From contig JAIPJX010000021.1 in NCBI GenBank assembly GCA_021733945.1, positions 1-44,122 of the forward strand: a stretch of DNA of 44,122 nt, written 5' to 3'. Under the pieces are notes generated by a model, which did not search any database, was not told where the DNA came from, and worked only from the letters and a program-made list of their open reading frames with translations. Positions within the stretch are counted from its first letter, which is position 1. Each line of letters begins with the position of its first letter. Shown here one piece after another: positions 1 through 7,745 of this stretch. The stretch comes from Verrucomicrobiota bacterium. GTDB lineage: Bacteria; Verrucomicrobiota; Verrucomicrobiia; Limisphaerales; SIBE01. Position numbers and translations under genes: made by a program.

Positions 1-425
1 TCCCGGTGAGCGATTTCAGACATCCGGCTTCGGCCAGACCACCGGCTCAGCGAGACGCTTCGCCCTACCGCCGGAGGGGGACGGGGGAAGGTGGCGCGAA
101 CCGTCCCGGTGAGCGATTTCAGACATCCGACTTCGGCCAGACCACCGGCTCAGCGAGACGCTTCGCCCTACCGCCGGAGGGGGACGGGGGAAGGTGGCGC
201 GAACCGTCCCGGTGAGCGGTTTTCAGACATCCGGCTTCGGCCAGACCACCGGCTCAGCGAGACGCTTCGCCCTACCGCCCGAGGGGGACGGGGGAAGGTG
301 GCGCGAACCGTCCCGGTGAGCGGTTTTCAGACATCCGGCTTCGGCCAGACCACCGGCTCAGCGAGACGCTTCGCCCTACCGCCGGAGGGGGACGGGGGAA
401 GGTGGCGCGAACCGTCCCGGTGAGC
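1..425. repeat. Tandem repeat array, 103-104 bp unit, four copies plus a partial
   Basis: Four near-identical units run 1-103, 104-206, 207-310 and 311-414, each beginning TCCCGGTGAGC, followed by a partial fifth start at 415-425. Units 1 and 2 differ by one base (GGCTT versus GACTT). Units 3 and 4 have an extra base (CGGTTTTCAG for CGATTTCAG), and unit 3 has CCGCCCGAGG for CCGCCGGAGG. Each unit holds an imperfect hairpin (44-64 in unit 1) with arms GGC-TC-AGCG and CGCT-TC-GCC around AGA. Read on the minus strand, the internal mismatches are tandem GA opposed to GA. The window starts inside the array, so its full length is unknown. Open frames through it exist on both strands because the units are GC-rich. 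Only the minus-strand one, the tail of the GH127 gene, is likely to be translated. Confidence 0.95.
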
Positions 426-2306
426 AGCTTTGCCCCACTCACGAGCGTCACTCCCACGCCCGATCACAGGGAAAAGCGACACCCGAAGTCGCGCCGCACC
501 CATCGGGACCAACGTGATTTTTTCACGACCGGAATCCGACCGGACGGGACTGGGCTGGAGTTTTCCAACCAGACCGAGCGAATCCAGCTCCCAGGCCGGG
601 ATCCGACGCGCCCGGGCCTCCAGCTCGACCGGTGCCGTCTCAAGCGTGAACGGATTGCCGGCGATCGGCCCGGGTCTCCGGTGCACCGTGAACGATTCCG
701 CGGGATTTCTGGAATTGAGCTCCAGACCGTAGTTCCAGGGAGTCGTCGGAAACACCTCAAACTCGGGCCACTCGTCACTGCCTCCGGACTTCACCCAGCG
801 TTCGCCAATTTTCAGTGAGAACGCCAGGGGGCCACGATGAACCGAAACGGCGTTCTGGTTCTGAGGCCAGGTCCGAACCGAAACCTTCATGGGAAGTCGC
901 AACTCCACCGTATCGCCATCGTTCCAAACCCGGTTCAATGCCAGAAAAGTGAACGCGCCGACTTCGGTCCTTACGCGCCTGCCGTTGATTCTGAGCTCGG
1001 GCTTCCCGCACCAGCCGGGGATGCGGAGATGGAGTGGAAAAGCCACCGGCTCGTTCATCTCCAACACGAACCGAATCCGGTCACCGAAGGGATATTCCGT
1101 TCGCTCAACAATGCGCACCGTGCGGCCGTCCCCAACCCGCGCTGAAACTTCCGAATCGGCATAAAGCGATGCGGCCAGTCCATGGTCGTGCGTGGCAAGC
1201 CAGAGTTCCTCGGCGTAATACGGCCAGCCATGGGACACGTTGTGCTGGCAGCACCGGTACCGCTCATGAGGACTGTAGGCGAACATCGTCCCGCCGTTCT
1301 GGATTGCCGGGGCCTTGTTTCCGGCGTCCAACTGCACCTGATTGGCGCTCGTGAGGTAGTGCAACCCCTTCCAATCCGGAGTGAGCGCCGCAGGGAACGA
1401 GTTGAACGCGATCTCCTCGCATCGATCCGCCCAGATTGGATCCCCCGTGATTTTCGTGAGCATCTCAAAGCTGTGCATGAACTCGACCATGCCGCACGTT
1501 TCAAATCCCTGCCGGGGATCGCCGAATCCAGGCCGACAGTTTTCGTCCCCGGCAAACCCTCCACCGGGAAACTGACCGTATTGATCCATCACCGTTCCGT
1601 AGTTCAGCTCCGCACGCTCAAGCAACGCCCGATCCCCACTTTGCTGAAAAAAGACCGCCGGTTCCCGGAATCCCTGGGCAATGTTGACATTGTGCCAGTT
1701 GATGACACCGGTCGACCAGGGTGCCATGTTTTCGTGAATCTTTTCCGCCAGTTCGAGCAGAGCTCCGTCCCCAGTCCGGTTGTAGAGCCAATGGATCGTC
1801 TCAATATTGTCCCCCGCTCGAAGCTTCGGCCAATAGCCGTTGGCAAACACCGCGGCCGGCTGCCGCTGCAGCCAGCCGCAATACGCTTCAATGCACCGAA
1901 GAGAACGCTCGTCCCGGCTGAATTCGTAATAGGACTGCAGCACATTCAGCATGACCATGTGCGGCCAGAGATCCGGCTTTCCGTCCAGATTCTTCAACAG
2001 CGCGCGCGGACCAAACCACCCGTCTTCGCGCTGCGACGCCATCACCGTCTCAATCCACCGGCGCGCCTCGGCAATGCCATCGGCGTCGTTGAGCACGTAG
2101 GCCAGATCCCCGTAGCCCTTGAGCCAATACGGCATCTCCTCCCACCCGCGTTCCCCTTCGCCCCCGGGATTTGTCCAGGCACTGGTTTCAAACTTGAGCC
2201 AGGGAGACAACTCCTGGAGACGCCCCACCATGCCTTCCCTCTCCAGATCAAGCTGGTGACGCAGCCAACCCTGGGGCTTGATGCTGCCGATGGGCAGCTT
2301 GATCAT
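327..2306 (-). CDS. GH127 (DUF1680) beta-L-arabinofuranosidase, N-terminus missing, tail inside repeat
   Basis: Family GH127 enzymes release beta-L-arabinofuranose from plant glycans with a zinc-held cysteine nucleophile. The body matches throughout: KLPIGSIKPQGWL near the start, then the (alpha/alpha)6 barrel. With the start used here the expected zinc and nucleophile residues are in ETCG (Glu269, Cys271) and CCQHN (Cys352, Cys353). The ATG at 2306 overlaps the upstream GH2 stop as ATGA. However, conserved family residues (GNRSPLAPSP) lie just upstream in the same frame, so the native N-terminus and signal peptide seem to be lost. An alternative ATG at 2402 would include them but overlaps the GH2 gene by 100 bp. 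The conserved end (LRVSLFPVIG) is present; about 31 further residues are encoded by the tandem repeat. The product is probably cytoplasmic or non-functional unless another start supplies export. Confidence 0.85.
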   Translation of the reverse strand: MIKLPIGSIKPQGWLRHQLDLEREGMVGRLQELSPWLKFETSAWTNPGGEGERGWEEMPYWLKGYGDLAYVLNDADGIAEARRWIETVMASQREDGWFGPRALLKNLDGKPDLWPHMVMLNVLQSYYEFSRDERSLRCIEAYCGWLQRQPAAVFANGYWPKLRAGDNIETIHWLYNRTGDGALLELAEKIHENMAPWSTGVINWHNVNIAQGFREPAVFFQQSGDRALLERAELNYGTVMDQYGQFPGGGFAGDENCRPGFGDPRQGFETCGMVEFMHSFEMLTKITGDPIWADRCEEIAFNSFPAALTPDWKGLHYLTSANQVQLDAGNKAPAIQNGGTMFAYSPHERYRCCQHNVSHGWPYYAEELWLATHDHGLAASLYADSEVSARVGDGRTVRIVERTEYPFGDRIRFVLEMNEPVAFPLHLRIPGWCGKPELRINGRRVRTEVGAFTFLALNRVWNDGDTVELRLPMKVSVRTWPQNQNAVSVHRGPLAFSLKIGERWVKSGGSDEWPEFEVFPTTPWNYGLELNSRNPAESFTVHRRPGPIAGNPFTLETAPVELEARARRIPAWELDSLGLVGKLQPSPVRSDSGREKITLVPMGAARLRVSLFPVIGRGSDAREWGKAAHRDGSRHLPPSPSGGRAKRLAEPVVWPKPDV

Positions 2307-4426
2307 CGGACTCGGCGCGAGCGGGGAACGATTCCCAAGATGAAGCGAACCACACTTCCGGGCGTGCCCGAGGTTCCAAACCCTCCCAAACCCGTCTCCC
2401 ATTCGGAATCATCGAAACCCGCAAGAAACCATCCCATTCCCGGCGGTCGAATCGTATAACGCCACGCCGCACCTTCCTTCTCCGAGGTATCCAGGAGCTG
2501 CCGAATCACCGGAGGAGGCGGCGGCGGGAGATACATGGCTTTATTCACCGCCCTCACCCGTTCCTCCTCCATCTTGATGATCTCCCGGTCGTAGGTCATC
2601 AGGCCGTTTACTTCGATTTCGACGTCCGTGGTCTGCGTGTACACCGCAGCCGCCAAACCGGACTGCCCCGTCAACGGCCTCAGCTTTCGCAGCAACCCCT
2701 CGTACGCTTCCGTCAAATCGGCGCTCGAAGTAAAACTCCGGTAACCCCAGTTCTTCTCCGCCTGCCACGTATGCCCGGTCAACGGAAGACCCAGTCCACC
2801 AAACTCACCCAGCACCCCGGCCCGACCGGCTTCCCGGGGTGGTGCCGACGGCCCCGGATACGCGTGAATATCGTTCACATCGCCAACCCCGCGATCCGCC
2901 CAACCACTCGTGTTGTTGACCAGTCTCGATGGATCGTACGCCTTGACCCAGTCCGTGATCCGCGCGGTGTCATACTGCCCCCAGCCCTCGTTGAATGGCA
3001 CCCACATCACGATGCAGGGATGATTTCCCCGACCCTCGATCAACCGTTTCAGCTCCAGTTCAAATTGTTTCGAGGACTCCGGGCTCCGATCGATGTCCGG
3101 ATCCCGGGAGCCAATATACCGATCTCCACTGGGCATGTCCTGCCAGACCAACAACCCGAGCCGGTCGCACCAGTAATACCATCGGTCCGGTTCGATTTTG
3201 ACGTGCTTGCGCGCCATGTTAAACCCGAGCCGTTTGGTCACCTCAATGTCATACCGCAGAGCCTCGTCCGATGGCGCCGTGTACAATCCATCCGGCCAGA
3301 ACCCCTGATCCAGCGGCCCCAACTGGAACAGCGCCCTGCCATTCAAATAAAGCCGGCGCACCCCCTGATCGTCGCTGGCCACCTCGATGTCACGCATTCC
3401 AAAATACGATTGCACCTCATCGATTGGCCGTCCCTCCCGGGTCAACACAACGTCCAGGTCATATAAAAACGGCGAATCCGGCGACCAGAGCCTGGCATCC
3501 CCTATGGACAGCTCAATCGCTTGATTCACTCCTCCCGATGCCCGGGACACCGCCCGTCCTGCGTCCCTCGCCGTCGCCTGAATCCCCAACCCAACCCCAA
3601 CACCCCGGACACGAACCGTGACCCGCAACGTTCCCGCGTCCACATCCGGCACCAGTTTCAGACTCTCTATCGAGACGTCCGCCACCGGTTCCAGCCACAC
3701 GGTCTGCCAGATGCCGCTCGTCGGGGTATACCATATGCCTCGTGGGTTCCTCACCTGCTTGCCTCGCGGCTGGGTTCCCGAATCGGTGGGGTCCCACGCC
3801 GCCACGACGAGCTCCTGATCCCCGGAAGGTTTCAGCGCCTCGCTGATATCCAGACTGAAGGCGTCATACCCACCCCGGTGTTCCCCCATCTCCAGACCAT
3901 TGACAAAAATCCGCGACTCCCAATCCACCGCTCCAAAATGCACCAGAACCCGCCGGCCGGACCAGCTTTCGGGAATCCGAAAAGTCCGCCGATACCAGAT
4001 CTGCTCATTCTCGCTCACCGGTTCCATGACGCCGGAGAGTGCTGATTCCACCGGAAACGGAACCAGAATCTGCCCCGGCAGGGACTCCGGTTTTGCAGCC
4101 TCTTTGGGCAGTCGGGCGAACTCCCACAACCCATTGAGGTTCACCCAGTCTTTCCGGACCAACTGAGGCCTGGGGTATTCCCGGTGGGCAGTTTCGGGAG
4201 TCACTCCGGCGGTCCACCGTGTCTGCAGCGGCCCCTGCGCCGGTTTCCAGCTCCCCTCAGCGGCCGCACCGCATGCGGGCGGGATCACGCCCGACACGAG
4301 GATCAACCACCCGCAGATCCACCCAATCCACCCCCTTGGTTTTCGTGTGCTCCGGGACAGGCACGCGCGCCATTGCAATTGAGGGAAACCCGACGATCGG
4401 GCCCGAGACAACTCCGTGGCATTCAT
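2303..4426 (-). CDS. GH2 glycoside hydrolase (beta-galactosidase/glucuronidase type), C-terminus truncated
   Basis: This is an exported retaining glycosidase of family GH2. A basic N-terminus and hydrophobic stretch (residues about 33-53, ending ACGAAAEG) give a signal peptide. It is followed by the sugar-binding jelly roll (about 90-250), an Ig-like domain (about 250-350) and the TIM barrel (about 355-610). The acid/base is Glu480 in PFNEGWG and the nucleophile Glu541 in LGEFGG. From residue 650 a second galactose-binding-like module begins (GWFLAGFDDSEWETGLGGFG). It stops after GTPGSVVR, where relatives continue with a segment of the type EWKTPDIWLRR, and 13 unrelated residues lead to a stop. 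The barrel is complete, so activity may survive. The exact substrate cannot be read from the sequence. The stop overlaps the GH127 start. Confidence 0.87.
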   Translation of the reverse strand: MNATELSRARSSGFPQLQWRACLSRSTRKPRGWIGWICGWLILVSGVIPPACGAAAEGSWKPAQGPLQTRWTAGVTPETAHREYPRPQLVRKDWVNLNGLWEFARLPKEAAKPESLPGQILVPFPVESALSGVMEPVSENEQIWYRRTFRIPESWSGRRVLVHFGAVDWESRIFVNGLEMGEHRGGYDAFSLDISEALKPSGDQELVVAAWDPTDSGTQPRGKQVRNPRGIWYTPTSGIWQTVWLEPVADVSIESLKLVPDVDAGTLRVTVRVRGVGVGLGIQATARDAGRAVSRASGGVNQAIELSIGDARLWSPDSPFLYDLDVVLTREGRPIDEVQSYFGMRDIEVASDDQGVRRLYLNGRALFQLGPLDQGFWPDGLYTAPSDEALRYDIEVTKRLGFNMARKHVKIEPDRWYYWCDRLGLLVWQDMPSGDRYIGSRDPDIDRSPESSKQFELELKRLIEGRGNHPCIVMWVPFNEGWGQYDTARITDWVKAYDPSRLVNNTSGWADRGVGDVNDIHAYPGPSAPPREAGRAGVLGEFGGLGLPLTGHTWQAEKNWGYRSFTSSADLTEAYEGLLRKLRPLTGQSGLAAAVYTQTTDVEIEVNGLMTYDREIIKMEEERVRAVNKAMYLPPPPPPVIRQLLDTSEKEGAAWRYTIRPPGMGWFLAGFDDSEWETGLGGFGTSGTPGSVVRFILGIVPRSRRVR

Positions 4427-4532
4427 ACCTCAAGAGTACAATGCGGGAAGGCGGCTTCAATGAAGGATACCCACTGGAAAATGACTTTTCCCTTACCGAA
4501 TTTGCCCCCAACAACCACCAAGTGCCACTCTG

Positions 4533-4580
4533 CCCCATGACAACCTTTTGTTGCACGTGCAACAAAAGGTTGTCATGGGG
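4533..4580. repeat. Perfect 48 bp palindrome, no loop
   Basis: Bases 4533-4556 are followed directly by their exact reverse complement, 4557-4580, centred on CAC|GTG. The arms read CCCCATGACAACCTTTTGTT then GCAC. The right side contains the TGA stop (4575-4573) of the phosphatidyltransferase gene on the minus strand. No unpaired spacer and no following T-run are present, so it is not a standard rho-independent terminator. It could be a cruciform, a binding site for a dimeric or tetrameric protein, a bidirectional transcript end, or a small repeat element. Confidence 0.95.
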
Positions 4581-5193
4581 ATTTGCGGGTGGTCCCGGTT
4601 TCCCGAAGGGCGTGAGCCGAACGGTTGAACACCGTGATCCAAGCCAGGACCACGACACCCGCCAAACCAAGGGTGGACCACGATCCTGGATGCACTCCCA
4701 GACCAAGAAGAAGGGCCAGCAGACCGAAGGCGAAGGCCCGATCGCTTTTTCCCATCGGCCCGTCGTACCGGCGACTCGCACCGATCTGCACGGCCACGAC
4801 CCCGGCCATCTCGGTCAGGAGGCAAAGAAACACGACCGCCACGACCAGGTGCGGAGAAATGCCGGGCACCCGGGCAAGGGGCAGATAAAGCGCCGCGTCG
4901 GAAACGACATCCCCCAGTTCGTTAAGGATCCCCCCCAGTCGGCTCTGCATCCGGTGTTCCCTCGCGAGCATTCCATCAATCGCATTCAGAGCCATCCGAA
5001 TGAAAAGCCATCCGGGAACCAAAAGGACCGCCCACCGTGATTCGGGAAACCACGCGACCAGCAGTCCGATCAGGATCGATCCAAAAAGCGCCGCCAACGT
5101 GACCTGATTGGCCGTCACCCCCAGAGCGGCAAGCGACCGGCAAACCGGGCGCAGCAGATTCTGAAAGGCGGGTTTGAGATCGTAGATCGTCAT
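4573..5193 (-). CDS. CDP-alcohol phosphatidyltransferase family membrane protein
   Basis: Members of this family transfer a phosphatidyl or other phospho-alcohol group from a CDP-alcohol to an acceptor within the membrane. The protein has 206 residues from the start MTIYDLKP, with several hydrophobic helices. The signature region NAIDGMLAR...GGILNELGD matches the pattern D-x2-D-G-x2-A-R-x8-G-x3-D-x3-D except that the first and third Asp are Asn. I recall this Asn pattern as typical of the poorly characterised YnbA-like branch, so it may define a subfamily rather than a dead enzyme. The ATG at 5193 was chosen because family similarity begins there; the frame is open further upstream. The substrate is unknown. 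The gene stands alone, divergent from the prolyl oligopeptidase gene. Confidence 0.82.
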   Translation of the reverse strand: MTIYDLKPAFQNLLRPVCRSLAALGVTANQVTLAALFGSILIGLLVAWFPESRWAVLLVPGWLFIRMALNAIDGMLAREHRMQSRLGGILNELGDVVSDAALYLPLARVPGISPHLVVAVVFLCLLTEMAGVVAVQIGASRRYDGPMGKSDRAFAFGLLALLLGLGVHPGSWSTLGLAGVVVLAWITVFNRSAHALRETGTTRKSP

Positions 5194-5528
5194 GGATTTG
5201 TTCAGCCTGGCGCGGGACTCCGGCCGGATTGATGCACATTGAGTTTCGATCCCGGATCCGGTTGCGACGGCGCTGAAGGCCGCGCACTGCAAGACGAATA
5301 TCGAAGGAGATCGCGATCCACAAGCCGAATACCAAACCGATGCGCGGTGATTGTGCATTGACGGGTGCAACTTCGGACTCGGGCGCGATCCGACTCCAAT
5401 GAATGAGTCGCGATCACGAGCGCTTCAGGCAGGAGGGTTCCGGGGGGGGATCGATCATGTCGACCGACGGGGAAAAGATCGAAACGGACCTTGAGAAATC
5501 CGGTTCCAATCGTTAAACCAAGGGCGCA
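5194..5528. other. Divergent intergenic region, no gene recognised
   Basis: This 335 bp stretch separates the minus-strand phosphatidyltransferase from the plus-strand prolyl oligopeptidase and must hold both promoters if each is independently transcribed. I see no convincing -35/-10 pair, RNA structure or small gene. A run of eight G lies at about 5443-5450. The minus-strand frame stays open through part of it, but that extension shows no family similarity. Confidence 0.6.
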
Positions 5529-7661
5529 ATGAAACTCAACGTCCTTGCCCCATCGCTCCTCCTTATGCTCTTGACCCGCCAGATTGATCCGGCCGCCGCC
5601 GAATTGACCTATCCCGCCACCGCCCGCATCGATCACCAGGACACCCACCACGGAACCGTGGTCGCCGATCCGTACCGCTGGCTCGAGGAGGATGTGCGCG
5701 AGTCGGAGCGCGTGCACGCATGGGTGGAAGCCGAAAACAAGGTAACCTTCGGGTTTCTTGAATCACTCCCCGGCAGGGAACGCATCCGTACCCGGCTGAC
5801 CGCCCTCTGGGACTACGAGAAATTCCAACCCCCGTTCAAGGCTGGAGGCCGCTACTACATTCAGAAGAACGACGGGCTGCAGAATCATTTTGTACTCTAT
5901 CGAATGGACACGGTGCGGGGCGAACGCAAGGTCCTGTTTGATCCCAACCAATGGTCGAAGGACGGCACCCGGGCGCTGGCCGGCGCGGTGTTCAGTGACG
6001 ACGGTCGTTATGCGGCCTATGCCATCCAGGAAGCCGGTTCGGATTGGCGGACGTGGAAGATTCGCGAGATCGAAACCGGGGAAGACCTTCCCGATCAACT
6101 CAATTATCTCAAGTTCACCTCCGTGGCCTGGGACAAACAGGGGCAGGGATTGTTCTACGCCAAATACCCAGATCCGGATCCGGCCCAGAAATTCCAGAGC
6201 CTGAACAAGGACATGAAGGTGATGTATCACCGGCTTGGGACCCGGCAGGATCAGGATGCGGTGGTTTTCTACCGGCCGGACCACCCGGAATGGGGCTACC
6301 AGGTGAAGGTGACCGACGACGGGCGTTACCTGATCCTGACGGTCTGGGTGGGCACGGATGACAAATACATGGTCTTGTACCGGGATCTGAATCATCCGTA
6401 CGCGATGCCGGTGGAACTGATCGGACAATTCGAGAACGACTACACCTTCATCGACAATGAAGGTCCCATCTTCTTTTTCCGGACGGACCGGGACGCGCCG
6501 AAGGGGCGCATTGTGGCGATCGACGTGCGCAAGCCCGATCCTGCGGACTGGAGGGAGATTGTTCCCGAGTCGAACGAACCTCTCGAGGGTGCCGACATCA
6601 TTCATAACCTCCTGGTCTGTTCCTACCTGAAGGATGTCACCACGCGGGTGCGACTGTTCTCGCTGGATGGGCACCCCGTGAAAGACCTGGAACTCCCGGG
6701 GTTGGGAACCGCCAGCGGTTTCGGAGGCAAACGGTCCGATTCGGAGACCTTTTATTCGTTCCAATCGTATGCCACCCCACCCTCCGTCTATCGGTATGAT
6801 TTCGTGACAGACCAGTCGACACTGATGGAACAGGCCAGGGTTGATTTCGACCCCACGGAGTATCTGACCGAACAGGTCTTCTACCAATCAAAGGATGGCA
6901 CGCGGATCCCGATGTTCATCACACGCAAGAAGAGCGTGGCCCTCGACGGCAACGCGCCCACCCTGCTCTACGGCTACGGCGGTTTTAACATTTCGGTGTC
7001 CCCCTCCTTTTCCGTCTCCCGGATTGGCTGGATGGAACTGGGGGGGATCTACGCCGTTGCAAACCTCCGGGGCGGTGGTGAATACGGCCGGGAATGGCAC
7101 GAAGCCGGAAAGAAAAAGAACAAGCAGAACGTATTCGATGATTTCATCGCCGCAGCCGAATACCTGATCGCCAACCAATACACCCGCCCCGAGAAGCTCG
7201 GAATCCAGGGCGGATCCAACGGCGGACTGTTGGTCGGGGCGTGCATGACGCAGCGTCCGGACCTTTTTGGCGCAGCCGTTCCCCAGGTGGGCGTGATGGA
7301 CATGCTCCGGTTCGACGAATTCACCGCGGGACGATTCTGGGTGGATGACTACGGTTCCGCCAAGGACACTCCGGACATGTTCGAGTATCTGCACGGGTAT
7401 TCCCCCTATCACAACCTGAAACCGGGCACCGCGTATCCCGCCACGCTGGTCACCACCGCCGACACGGATGACCGGGTGGTACCGGGGCATTCCTTTAAAT
7501 TCGCCGCTCAACTGCAGCATGTGCACACTGGATCGAATCCCGTGTTGATCCGAATCGAAACCGGTGCCGGGCACGGATCCGGCAAACCCACCTCCAAGAT
7601 CATCCAGGAGGCGGCCGACATCTACACCTTCCTGGCGCACGCGCTGAAAATGAAACTCTAG
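5529..7661 (+). CDS. Prolyl oligopeptidase family serine peptidase (S9A), exported
   Basis: S9A peptidases cleave short peptides after proline. The protein has 710 residues, the usual family length. A short signal peptide (about 1-24, ending PAAAEL) points to the periplasm. The N-terminal part contains the VADPYRWLEE motif and then the beta-propeller (about 80-420). The C-terminal alpha/beta hydrolase carries the triad: Ser563 in GGSNGG, an Asp in ADTDDRVVP (about 645-648) and His682 in GAGHGSGK. The gene is followed after 84 bp by the DUF1549/DUF1553 gene on the same strand, which may be co-transcribed. Nothing is truncated. Confidence 0.95.
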   Translation: MKLNVLAPSLLLMLLTRQIDPAAAELTYPATARIDHQDTHHGTVVADPYRWLEEDVRESERVHAWVEAENKVTFGFLESLPGRERIRTRLTALWDYEKFQPPFKAGGRYYIQKNDGLQNHFVLYRMDTVRGERKVLFDPNQWSKDGTRALAGAVFSDDGRYAAYAIQEAGSDWRTWKIREIETGEDLPDQLNYLKFTSVAWDKQGQGLFYAKYPDPDPAQKFQSLNKDMKVMYHRLGTRQDQDAVVFYRPDHPEWGYQVKVTDDGRYLILTVWVGTDDKYMVLYRDLNHPYAMPVELIGQFENDYTFIDNEGPIFFFRTDRDAPKGRIVAIDVRKPDPADWREIVPESNEPLEGADIIHNLLVCSYLKDVTTRVRLFSLDGHPVKDLELPGLGTASGFGGKRSDSETFYSFQSYATPPSVYRYDFVTDQSTLMEQARVDFDPTEYLTEQVFYQSKDGTRIPMFITRKKSVALDGNAPTLLYGYGGFNISVSPSFSVSRIGWMELGGIYAVANLRGGGEYGREWHEAGKKKNKQNVFDDFIAAAEYLIANQYTRPEKLGIQGGSNGGLLVGACMTQRPDLFGAAVPQVGVMDMLRFDEFTAGRFWVDDYGSAKDTPDMFEYLHGYSPYHNLKPGTAYPATLVTTADTDDRVVPGHSFKFAAQLQHVHTGSNPVLIRIETGAGHGSGKPTSKIIQEAADIYTFLAHALKMKL

Positions 7662-7745
7662 AAAACAAACCCAGCCCACGAACCCCGTCGGATGACCGGA
7701 CGCGATTACACGGGTCAGCCCCCCTGACCATCCTCCCGGGCAACC

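Noticed and set aside
91-423. Plus-strand open frame through the repeat array
   Set aside because: It only repeats the same translated unit, has no start signal and follows from the GC-rich tandem repeat.
1182-2459. Long plus-strand frame of 425 codons opposite the GH127 gene
   Set aside because: It is the mirror of a clearly conserved gene on the other strand; its product is rich in Pro, Arg and His with no motif.
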